Shown here piece by piece: positions 1-5,309 of a DNA stretch of 8,071 bases; the stretch's first letter is position 1; the number at the start of each line of letters is the position of its first letter. A program made the translations under genes and the position numbers. Under the pieces are notes generated by a model. That model did no database searches, was not told the DNA's origin, and saw only the letters and a program-made list of their open reading frames with translations. The stretch spans positions 1-8,071 of the forward strand of contig CACZSO010000167.1 of NCBI GenBank assembly GCA_902783795.1. The letters are read 5' to 3'. Origin of the DNA: an uncultured Eubacteriales bacterium. Its GTDB lineage: Bacteria > Bacillota > Clostridia > Lachnospirales > Lachnospiraceae.

Positions 1-17
1 AAGAAAGGATCTGGCTT

Positions 18-1145
18 ATGACGCTGGAAGAAGAGTACCGGCTTTCTTTTTATCAGCAGATAGCCGAGATCGATCATGAGCACAATGTTGTGCTGGTACA
101 ACATACAGGGAATCAGAAAATCTTTGTCAAAAAGACATTGAAGGTTTATGAGGAAAGTGTATTTCTGTATCTTAAGGAGCATTATATTCCCGGGATACCC
201 CGGATAATAGAAGCTGTCCGGAATCAGGAGGAGCTGGTCGTCATAGAAGAATATGTAAGCGGCCAGTCCCTCAGTGATATCCTTGCAGAAAAAGGTACAT
301 TGTCTGAGAAAGAAACCAGACAGATCATGCTGGGCCTGATAGAGATCCTAAAACGGCTGCATTCCCAGGACCCTCCCATCATCCATCGTGACATAAAACC
401 GTCCAATGTGATCTTAAAAGAAGATGGCGGTGTCATGCTGCTGGATATGAATGCCGCCAAATGGTATCGCCGTGATGCATATGAGGACACAAGGCTGATC
501 GGGACTTTCCGCTATGCAGCACCGGAGCAGTATGGATTCGGACAGTCGGGTATAGAAACAGATATCTACTCGTTGGGTGTTCTTGCGAATGTCATGCTGA
601 CAGGCACCTATCCCCAGGAAAAACCGGCCGAAGGCGAGATGGGTGAGATTATCGCTTTATGTACGAAAATGGAGCCATCTCAGCGGTTTCGTTCAGACGA
701 CGCTTTATATGAAGCCTTCGAAAAACTGAAGGTACCCATAGCTTCAGATGAAAACCGGCAGGTACGAGAGGTAAAAAGAGAAACACCGGAACAGAATAAA
801 AAGTCACGGAGCAAATATCTGTTTCCGGGACTAAATTCAGAAAAAAAGAGCGTCAGAGGATGGTCTCTGGCCGGATATATTATATTAGTCCTGATCAGCT
901 GCGTACAGCGAGTTGAGAATGCGAGTCCGCCGATAGTTTGGCTGAACCGTCTGTTCTGTTTTCTCTTTTTCCTGCTCCCCATTTTATTCAGCTGTAATTA
1001 TCTGCATGTTCTGGATAAACTCAGGATAACAAAGATCAAGAACCGGTTTTTAAGGATCTTAGTTATAGCAGCAGCAGACTTTGTGATCCTGTTACTGGTA
1101 GTTATCCTGGTGGATCTGTTGGAACTATTGATAAAAAAGGCGTAA
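18..1145 (+). CDS. Membrane-anchored Hanks-type serine/threonine protein kinase
   Basis: A 375-residue protein kinase that would transfer phosphate from ATP to Ser/Thr of cytosolic proteins. The catalytic loop HRDIKPSN is at residues 123-130 (Asp125, Lys127, Asn130), the activation segment GTFRYAAPEQYG at 162-173, and a likely ATP lysine in FVKK at 36-39. The DFG triplet is replaced by DMN (143-145, in LLDMNAAK); the metal-binding Asp is kept. No GxGxxG loop can be seen in the first 35 residues. After a charged linker (about 240-280) come three hydrophobic segments at about 281-297, 308-326 and 347-372, so the kinase domain should be cytosolic and anchored at its C terminus. There are no PASTA repeats, unlike PrkC/PknB. 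GAAAGGA at 4-10 lies 7 nt before the ATG. The gene is followed 76 nt later by an HTH gene. Catalytic activity is likely but not certain; substrate unknown. Confidence 0.9.
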   Translation: MTLEEEYRLSFYQQIAEIDHEHNVVLVQHTGNQKIFVKKTLKVYEESVFLYLKEHYIPGIPRIIEAVRNQEELVVIEEYVSGQSLSDILAEKGTLSEKETRQIMLGLIEILKRLHSQDPPIIHRDIKPSNVILKEDGGVMLLDMNAAKWYRRDAYEDTRLIGTFRYAAPEQYGFGQSGIETDIYSLGVLANVMLTGTYPQEKPAEGEMGEIIALCTKMEPSQRFRSDDALYEAFEKLKVPIASDENRQVREVKRETPEQNKKSRSKYLFPGLNSEKKSVRGWSLAGYIILVLISCVQRVENASPPIVWLNRLFCFLFFLLPILFSCNYLHVLDKLRITKIKNRFLRILVIAAADFVILLLVVILVDLLELLIKKA

Positions 1146-1221
1146 ACCGTATGGACGGCAGCACGTTAAGCCTCGGTATAGTTTCAATGCCGGAATATAC
1201 ATACTCTGAAAGAGGAATGAT

Positions 1222-1689
1222 ATGAAAAAAGAAGAAAAGACGACAGGCACTCTGGAAAATATCCTGATGAACGCAGACGCATCTTCGGCTGCCAAATATC
1301 TTTCGGAGAATCAGGAGAGCCTGGTCAGTGGCGAACGGTTCTTTTCAAGCACTTTTAAAAAAGTGGCCAGGCAGAAAGGGATACGTCTCCAAAATGTGTT
1401 CCTGGCAGCAGATATTTCCGAAGGTTATGGATACAAACTGATATCCCAGGAAAAACATACCAGGCAGAGAGATACGGTCCTGCGGCTTCTTCTGGGAGCT
1501 CACTGCACATTGAAAGAAGCCCAGACCCTTTTGAAGCTGTATGGGATGTCTGAACTTTACGCCAGGATCCCCCGGGATGCCGTACTGATCATCGCCTTTA
1601 ATACCGGCATGTATGAAGTGGAGGATGTTAATGAACTGCTGCTTCAACATGGGATGGAACCTTTGAAACCTGCGAAAACATCAGAATAA
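1222..1689 (+). CDS. Small XRE-like helix-turn-helix protein
   Basis: A 155-residue soluble protein with no signal peptide or membrane segment. Residues about 43-102 fit the XRE (HTH_3-like) pattern: a first helix around FKKVARQKG, a recognition region around ADISEGYGYKLI (63-74), then RDTVLRLLLGAHCTLKEAQTLL (83-104) as closing helices. Residues 105-148 form a second helical unit (LLKLYGM...RDAVLIIAFNTG...VNELLLQHG) that resembles the C-terminal half of small clostridial HTH proteins. AGAGGA at 1211-1216 sits 5 nt before the ATG. The gene lies 76 nt after the kinase gene with no terminator between them and is followed by the hairpin at 1721-1784, so it is probably the last gene of the kinase transcript. 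It may act as the kinase's DNA-binding partner or regulator; that is inferred from position only. The HTH degree of fit is moderate, and DNA binding is not proven. Confidence 0.65.
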   Translation: MKKEEKTTGTLENILMNADASSAAKYLSENQESLVSGERFFSSTFKKVARQKGIRLQNVFLAADISEGYGYKLISQEKHTRQRDTVLRLLLGAHCTLKEAQTLLKLYGMSELYARIPRDAVLIIAFNTGMYEVEDVNELLLQHGMEPLKPAKTSE

Positions 1690-1720
1690 AACACTCAAAT
1701 TACCCCAAAACGGTGGGAAC

Positions 1721-1784
1721 AGGCCTGTCCTGCTTCTGATATAATTCCGAGAGAGGAATCGTATCTGGCAGGACAGGTCTTTTT
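1721..1784 (+). terminator. Long hairpin with T tract ending the kinase/HTH unit
   Basis: Outer arms AGGCCTGTCCTGC (1721-1733) and GCAGGACAGGTCT (1768-1780) pair over 13 bp with one G-U pair. An inner stem GATATAATTCC (1738-1748) with GGAATCGTATC (1755-1765) pairs with one G-U and one A-C mismatch, leaving a GAGAGA loop. Five T residues (1780-1784) follow, as in a rho-independent terminator. The T tract touches the ATG of the next gene at 1785, and the left inner arm contains a -10 box, so the element may also control the downstream gene. Confidence 0.75.
1737..1745 (+). promoter_or_regulatory. Extended -10 promoter (TGATATAAT) inside the hairpin
   Basis: TGA-TATAAT is a perfect extended -10 box (TG at 1737-1738, TATAAT at 1740-1745). 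The -35 region is weak: GGAACA at 1716-1721 matches TTGACA at three of six positions with an 18 nt spacer, as is common for extended -10 promoters. Initiation would fall near 1752, in the hairpin loop, so a transcript begun here lacks the left arm and cannot fold the terminator. It would feed the VanZ-like gene and the genes behind it. Supported by the motif only. Confidence 0.55.
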
Positions 1785-2363
1785 ATGCTCAAAAGAAGTA
1801 AAAAAGATAAAAATGGCTTAAGTCTTTTCATCCTAGGGAATATATTCATCCCCTTGGTTTTTGGAGGGGTTTTTTATGTGTTCTTCCGGACTGAAAGCTA
1901 TATTTCAGTCTTTATCCTCGGCTTGACAAGAAAAAGTGAAGAAATAAGTACCAGTCTTAAGAAAATAAACCATTATTTACCACTTTTTTTCAGAAACCAC
2001 TTCTGTGATATTCTATGGGCTTATGCATTGACGTTTTCCTGTTATCTGGCAGCATCATGCCAGGGAAAAGACCTGATACGGATCATGATCTATGCAGTCC
2101 TGTTTGAAATCATGGTGGAATTATTACAGTTAAGTGCCGGATTTCCCGGAACATTTGATCCTTTAGATATGATCCTTGAATTTATGGCAACAGCTATGGG
2201 AACTGTTATCCTATTTTTGTGGAAAAATAAAAAGAGAGGAAATGAAAATCATGAAAAAGAACTTCAAGATCCTGAGTCTTCTGCTGGTATTTCTCATGTT
2301 CACAATGATGGCATTGGCCAGCGGGTCTTCAGAAAAGAACAGTACACCTTCAGAGAATATTGA
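1785..2363 (+). CDS. VanZ-like membrane protein, probable C-terminal frameshift
   Basis: The open frame gives 192 residues. Hydrophobic segments lie at about 11-34, 74-91, 96-116 and 127-146. The final part, with FEIMVELLQLS (107-117), GTFDPLDMILEF (122-133) and a last helix, matches the VanZ-like pattern of a Glu/Gln-containing helix followed by an Asp-containing loop. VanZ of the vancomycin cluster confers low-level teicoplanin resistance, but most chromosomal homologues have no known role; no resistance is claimed here. The ATG directly follows the hairpin T tract; only a weak AGGT (1775-1778) precedes it at usable distance. It is the only ATG that keeps the first membrane helix. The last 46 residues (147-192) are hydrophilic, unlike the family, and are read out of frame across the start of the next gene (113 nt overlap). 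One extra A in the A5 run at 2223-2227 would end the protein as LWKK-stop at the expected place. Confidence 0.65.
   Translation: MLKRSKKDKNGLSLFILGNIFIPLVFGGVFYVFFRTESYISVFILGLTRKSEEISTSLKKINHYLPLFFRNHFCDILWAYALTFSCYLAASCQGKDLIRIMIYAVLFEIMVELLQLSAGFPGTFDPLDMILEFMATAMGTVILFLWKNKKRGNENHEKELQDPESSAGISHVHNDGIGQRVFRKEQYTFREY
2234..2240 (+). promoter_or_regulatory. Ribosome binding site that sets the secreted protein's start
   Basis: GAGAGGA lies 10 nt before the ATG at 2251 but only 1 nt before the ATG at 2242 and far behind the ATG at 2176. It therefore supports 2251, which also gives a normal Lys-rich signal peptide N terminus (MKKNFK). Confidence 0.6.
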
Positions 2364-3309
2364 GACTGTAAGCCAGGAAAAAACTGAAAGTGCCACAGAA
2401 ACTCAGAAGGCAGGCACAAAGGAATCTGCTTCATCCCAGGAACAGGAATCAGCAGTTACATCGAAGGCGGAGACAGAGAAAAGTACGGAGACAGAAAAAA
2501 GTACGGAAAAAGAACCAGAGACTTCGTCTGAAAAAGCCGGAGAGACCTATACCTTACAGGATCTGACCTTATTCGACAGCGAATCCTGTGCCATAAAGAT
2601 CCTTAAAGCAGAAACAGATCCCATCTGGGGCTTCCAGATAAAAGTATTATGCGAGAATAAAACAGAAGATAAGAATATGATGTTTTCTGTGGATGATGTA
2701 TCCATGAACGGCTATATGATGGATCCTTTCTGGGCTGTTTCTGTAGCTGCCGGTAAGAAAGCAAACAGTGACATGACTTTCGGCGCTTCCCAGATGAAAG
2801 AATGCGGTATCGAGACGGCAGATGAAATAACATTTACTCTGAGAGTCTATGATGCAGATGACTGGATGGCAGAGGATTTTCATAAAGAATCCTTCACAAT
2901 ATATCCCACAGGAAAGACCTCAGCAGAAATCGTGTATCCGGAACGCAAGTCCTCTGCATCTGAAAAAGTGATCCTTGATAATGAAGTCTGCACATTCGTG
3001 ATCATCCAAACGGAGAATGACAGCATCTGGGGATACAGTCTTAACTGTTATCTGGAAAATAAAAGTCAAGCGACGCTGACTTTCTCGGCGGATGATGCTT
3101 CGGTCAATGGTTTTATGATAGATCCTTTCTGGGCATCGTCTGTACTTCCGGGAAAACGTAATTACAGCAGTATAAGTTTTTCCGATTCTGCTTTTGAAGA
3201 AAATGGTATCGGAGAAGTAGAAATAATAGAATTCATCCTTCATATCTATGACAGCAATAACTGGCTGGATGGAGATGTTTTTAAAGATACGGTCATTTAT
3301 GAACCGTAA
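2251..3309 (+). CDS. Secreted protein with two tandem ~115-residue repeats
   Basis: 352 residues from the chosen start. Residues 1-23 form a signal peptide (MKKNFK, a hydrophobic core, then ALA), with signal peptidase I cleavage likely after Ala23. The mature end begins SGSS, where clostridial lipoproteins of this style usually have a Cys, so lipidation is not expected. Residues 24-98 are a Ser/Thr/Glu/Lys-rich linker with TEKSTE twice (75-86). Two homologous domains follow, about 101-220 and 238-351, sharing IWG(F/Y), a DD(V/A)SxNG(Y/F)M(M/I)DPFWAxSV segment (148-165 and 281-298), and a closing (R/H)(V/I)YDxx(D/N)W segment (198-205 and 331-338). They look like beta-rich extracytoplasmic domains. 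No membrane anchor or sortase signal is seen at the C terminus. The gene is preceded by the VanZ-like gene and followed 26 nt later by a membrane protein gene. Function unknown; a cell-wall or sensory accessory role is only a guess. Confidence 0.8.
   Translation: MKKNFKILSLLLVFLMFTMMALASGSSEKNSTPSENIETVSQEKTESATETQKAGTKESASSQEQESAVTSKAETEKSTETEKSTEKEPETSSEKAGETYTLQDLTLFDSESCAIKILKAETDPIWGFQIKVLCENKTEDKNMMFSVDDVSMNGYMMDPFWAVSVAAGKKANSDMTFGASQMKECGIETADEITFTLRVYDADDWMAEDFHKESFTIYPTGKTSAEIVYPERKSSASEKVILDNEVCTFVIIQTENDSIWGYSLNCYLENKSQATLTFSADDASVNGFMIDPFWASSVLPGKRNYSSISFSDSAFEENGIGEVEIIEFILHIYDSNNWLDGDVFKDTVIYEP
2473..2508 (+). repeat. 18-bp tandem duplication in the linker
   Basis: Two adjacent 18-bp copies (2473-2490 and 2491-2508) differ at two positions and encode TEKSTE twice in the low-complexity linker of the secreted protein. 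The period is a multiple of three, so copy number changes would keep the frame. Confidence 0.75.
2551..3303 (+). repeat. Internal domain duplication in the secreted protein
   Basis: Codons for residues about 101-220 (2551-2910) and 238-351 (2962-3303) encode two copies of one domain. Similarity is clear at protein level and still visible in DNA, for example GATCCTTTCTGGGC at 2723-2736 and at 3121-3134. The divergence points to an old duplication rather than a recent one. Confidence 0.75.
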
Positions 3310-3335
3310 TTGACAGGAAAAAGGAGGTTAGATCC

Positions 3336-3692
3336 ATGAAAACATTTAAACTGGTGGCGGGTATCTTATGTATTGTCTTGTCGGCTTTTGTGATTTTTCA
3401 GTCTTGCGCGGCAGGTCTCTTCAATACATTGTCTGAAAGCGGAGAAGTCAGCGGGACAGCAGGAACCATCGCAGCTATCATGCTGCTTACCGGCGGCATC
3501 ATAATGATCGCGACCAGAAACAAGGAAGGAAAAGGCGGATCCATCGCAGCTGTCGTAGTATTTCTGATAGGTGCCCTGGTAGGGTTCTCCATGGCCGGCA
3601 GTTACAGCGATCTGAAGATCTGGTCCGGATTGATGGTGATCCTGGCGGTGATCAATCTGATCCCGCTTTTTACTAAGAAACAGGAAGTTTAA
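3336..3692 (+). CDS. Small four-helix membrane protein, function unknown
   Basis: 118 residues with hydrophobic segments at about 5-27, 40-60, 69-87 and 95-112, joined by short loops (RNKEGKGG at 61-68) and ending in KKQEV. A strong AAGGAGGT site (3320-3327) lies 8 nt before the ATG, much better than those of its neighbours. It follows the secreted protein by 26 nt with no terminator between and is itself followed by the terminator at 3746, making it the last gene of the VanZ-like/secreted protein unit. Cys24 in the first helix is not placed like a lipobox of a typical lipoprotein, since further helices follow. Small proteins of this type are common in Clostridia and mostly uncharacterised. 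I do not recognise a function. Confidence 0.8.
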   Translation: MKTFKLVAGILCIVLSAFVIFQSCAAGLFNTLSESGEVSGTAGTIAAIMLLTGGIIMIATRNKEGKGGSIAAVVVFLIGALVGFSMAGSYSDLKIWSGLMVILAVINLIPLFTKKQEV

Positions 3693-3702
3693 GAAAGAAG
3701 AG

Positions 3703-3723
3703 CAGATATAGAAACAGATATAG
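3703..3723 (+). repeat. 9-bp direct repeat after the membrane protein gene
   Basis: CAGATATAG occurs at 3703-3711 and again at 3715-3723, one helical turn apart (12 nt centre to centre). It could be chance or a protein binding site, but it lies ahead of a terminator rather than at a promoter, so a regulatory role is doubtful. Confidence 0.3.
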
Positions 3724-3745
3724 TAAGCTTATCTTACAGTCATTT

Positions 3746-3778
3746 CAGGCATACCAGCCTATGGTATGCCTGTTTTTT
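3746..3778 (+). terminator. Rho-independent terminator
   Basis: A perfect 11-bp stem, CAGGCATACCA (3746-3756) with TGGTATGCCTG (3762-3772), has a 5-nt loop and is followed by six T residues (3773-3778). It closes the transcript of the VanZ-like, secreted and small membrane proteins and separates it from the acetyltransferase promoter about 40 nt downstream. Confidence 0.93.
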
Positions 3779-3817
3779 GTTTGCGGCGAAAAACCTGCTA
3801 TTTCTCTAAACCTTTTC

Positions 3818-3846
3818 GTGACAAATGTTTCTCAATCTGTTACAAT
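3818..3846 (+). promoter_or_regulatory. Sigma-A type promoter of the GNAT/ECF operon
   Basis: GTGACA (3818-3823; five of six matches to TTGACA) and TACAAT (3841-3846; five of six matches to TATAAT) are separated by 17 nt, and TG at 3838-3839 adds an extended -10. Initiation is expected near 3853, giving a leader of about 25 nt, too short for a riboswitch or attenuator. No operator palindrome is evident. Confidence 0.8.
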
Positions 3847-3866
3847 AAAGCCAAATGCTTTTGATC

Positions 3867-3871
3867 AGGAG
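3867..3871 (+). promoter_or_regulatory. Ribosome binding site that sets the GNAT start
   Basis: AGGAG ends 7 nt before the ATG at 3879. The alternative ATG at 3855 lies upstream of this site and almost at the predicted transcription start, so it should not be used. Confidence 0.8.
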
Positions 3872-3878
3872 TTTTATT

Positions 3879-4397
3879 ATGATCAGACTCGCTTTATCGG
3901 AAGAAATCGATATACTAATGTCTATTTATCATTATGCCCAGGATCAGATGATCAGGAACGGAAATCCTGACCAATGGGGGCATACGAACCCAACGAAAGA
4001 GATGATCTTAGAGGATATTGAGAAAAGCCGGTCTTATGTGATCACGGATGATACCGGTGTGGTCCATGGTATCTTTGTTCTTCTGACAGGAGAAGAACCC
4101 ACTTATCGGATCATAGAAGACGGTGAGTGGCTGAATAATGAGCTTTATGTCACGATCCACCGGATCGCATCTGACGGACAGATGCATGGTATCTTTGAGA
4201 AAGCATTGGCCTTTGCCGAGGGATCGGGCTGTGATGTCCGGATCGATACTCATAAAGATAATCTGATCATGCAGAAACTGATTGAAAGAAATGGTTTCAA
4301 GCGCTGCGGCATCATTTATCTGATGAACGGTTCGCCGCGTATTGCTTATCAGAAGGTGATTCGACAGAACAAAGATAACAGAAATCAACATGCATGA
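3879..4397 (+). CDS. GNAT-family N-acetyltransferase
   Basis: 172 residues, the usual length for a single GNAT domain, which moves an acetyl group from acetyl-CoA to an amine. The central strand and acetyl-CoA loop are at about 88-115 (ELYVTIHRIAS then GQMHGIFEKALAFAE), followed by RIDTHKDN (121-128), MQKLIERNGF (131-140) and the final strand region CGIIYL...GSPRIAYQK. The usual Q/R-x-x-G-x-G/A loop is present but loose (QMHGIF). An upstream ATG at 3855 is rejected because of promoter and ribosome site positions. The gene has its own promoter and no terminator follows before ecfT 33 nt later, so it is probably the first gene of the transporter operon. The acceptor is unknown; it may modify the transported compound, a related metabolite or a protein, or may simply share transcription. 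Confidence 0.88.
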   Translation: MIRLALSEEIDILMSIYHYAQDQMIRNGNPDQWGHTNPTKEMILEDIEKSRSYVITDDTGVVHGIFVLLTGEEPTYRIIEDGEWLNNELYVTIHRIASDGQMHGIFEKALAFAEGSGCDVRIDTHKDNLIMQKLIERNGFKRCGIIYLMNGSPRIAYQKVIRQNKDNRNQHA

Positions 4398-4430
4398 TGT
4401 TCAGGCACAGAAGTCAGTAATAAACCTAAT

Positions 4431-5309
4431 ATGAGAGCTTTATCTGAATGTAATCCTATAGCGGCCGCCTTATTTTTCCTGGCAGTAACTCTTATCACCA
4501 TGTTTACCATGAATCCGGTGATCCTGGGGATCTCTTTTGTGTGCGCTGTGGTCTTTTTCTGCCTTATCAGTCCGAAAAAGGGGTTTAAGCAGCATTTGCT
4601 GTTCCTGGGATTAGGACTGATCCTCGCCTTGATCAATCCCCTGGTGTATCATAACGGCGTCACGGTCCTGTTTGTCCTGAATGATAATCCGGTGACTCTG
4701 GAAGCCTTGATCTACGGCATCGTTGCTTCCGTCAAGATCATCGGCACCCTATACTGGTTCCGCAGTTTCTCCCTGATCATGACGGAGGATAAGCTGTTAT
4801 ATTGTCTGGGAAGCCTGTCTCCGAAGACTGCCCAGGTGTTATCCATGGCCCTTCGGTATGTGCCAATGTTCCGTGACCAGATAAAGAAAGTACACCTGGC
4901 GCAAAAAGGCATAGGGCTCTATAAAGAGGACAATATGATCGATGATGTGCGGGGAGGATTGAGAGTTTTCTCTATCATTGTCACCTGGGCGCTGGAGAAC
5001 GGGATCATAACGGCAGACAGTATGGCGGCCAGAGGATATGGAACGGGAAGAAGAACTTATTTTTCCTTATTCCGTTTTACAAAATATGATGGTCTTCTGG
5101 TGCTGATCACCCTGGTCCTGTCATTGGTCCCGGCTGTTCTTATGATTCTGCATCATGCAGAAGTTGTTTATTATCCGGTCCTTCAGTTACCCGAAAATAC
5201 AACAGGGACATTATTCATTTATATTTGTTTCACTTTACTTGCACTGCTGCCGGAGATGCTTTATTTGGAGGATAGAATATCATGGAAATACTATCTGTCG
5301 AAAATGTGA
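4431..5309 (+). CDS. ecfT: ECF transporter transmembrane component EcfT
   Basis: 292 residues: the membrane scaffold that couples the ATPases to the substrate-binding S protein. Hydrophobic segments are at about 10-25, 29-46, 54-72, 92-110, 221-243 and 258-275. The long cytoplasmic coupling region (about 118-210) holds the second ARG motif intact (AARGYG, 199-204), while the first is degenerate (AQKGIG, 157-162, where ARG is expected for GIG). No Shine-Dalgarno sequence is visible before the ATG and an in-frame stop at 4395-4397 rules out an upstream start; the N terminus (MRALSECNPIAAAL) fits the family. The last 28 nt overlap the ATPase gene. It is the first component of a complete, dedicated ECF cassette. 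Being adjacent to its own S gene suggests a group I type transporter. Confidence 0.9.
   Translation: MRALSECNPIAAALFFLAVTLITMFTMNPVILGISFVCAVVFFCLISPKKGFKQHLLFLGLGLILALINPLVYHNGVTVLFVLNDNPVTLEALIYGIVASVKIIGTLYWFRSFSLIMTEDKLLYCLGSLSPKTAQVLSMALRYVPMFRDQIKKVHLAQKGIGLYKEDNMIDDVRGGLRVFSIIVTWALENGIITADSMAARGYGTGRRTYFSLFRFTKYDGLLVLITLVLSLVPAVLMILHHAEVVYYPVLQLPENTTGTLFIYICFTLLALLPEMLYLEDRISWKYYLSKM

Noticed and set aside
1146..1221. Terminator or promoter between the kinase and HTH genes
   Set aside because: Only a weak 6-bp imperfect pairing (CGGTAT with ATGCCG) and no T tract or convincing -10/-35 pair were seen, so cotranscription is the simpler reading.
1863..1926. Strong GGAGGGG site (1863-1869) followed by ATG 1876, a 16-codon frame, and an in-frame GTG 1878 as a later start for the VanZ-like gene
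   Set aside because: Starting at GTG 1878 would remove most of the first membrane helix, and the 16-codon frame has no recognisable features. The purine run also simply encodes FGG in the helix. Kept only as a possible alternative.
2176..2250. Longer N terminus for the secreted protein from ATG 2176 or ATG 2242
   Set aside because: The extension is the other frame of the VanZ-like gene's last helix, and the ribosome site at 2234-2240 and signal peptide shape both favour ATG 2251.
1785..2363. Glycopeptide resistance function for the VanZ-like protein
   Set aside because: No vanA/H/X/Y-type genes or ligase are present in the window and VanZ-like proteins are widespread without resistance roles.
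3723..3737. Short inverted repeat GTAAG-5 nt-CTTAC
   Set aside because: Only 5 bp of stem with no T tract, just ahead of a much stronger terminator; probably chance.
3855..3878. Upstream ATG extending the acetyltransferase by eight residues
   Set aside because: It lies about 2 nt from the predicted transcription start and ahead of the AGGAG site at 3867-3871, which fits ATG 3879.
3847..3878. Riboswitch ahead of the GNAT/ECF operon, as often found for vitamin transporters
   Set aside because: The leader is about 25 nt from the predicted start, and the 33 nt before ecfT is also too short; no conserved riboswitch element is visible in either.
4008..4391. Minus-strand open frames such as 4008-4391, 2920-3243 and 224-490
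   Set aside because: They lie opposite well-supported genes, have no ribosome sites or family motifs, and their composition is that of antisense shadows.
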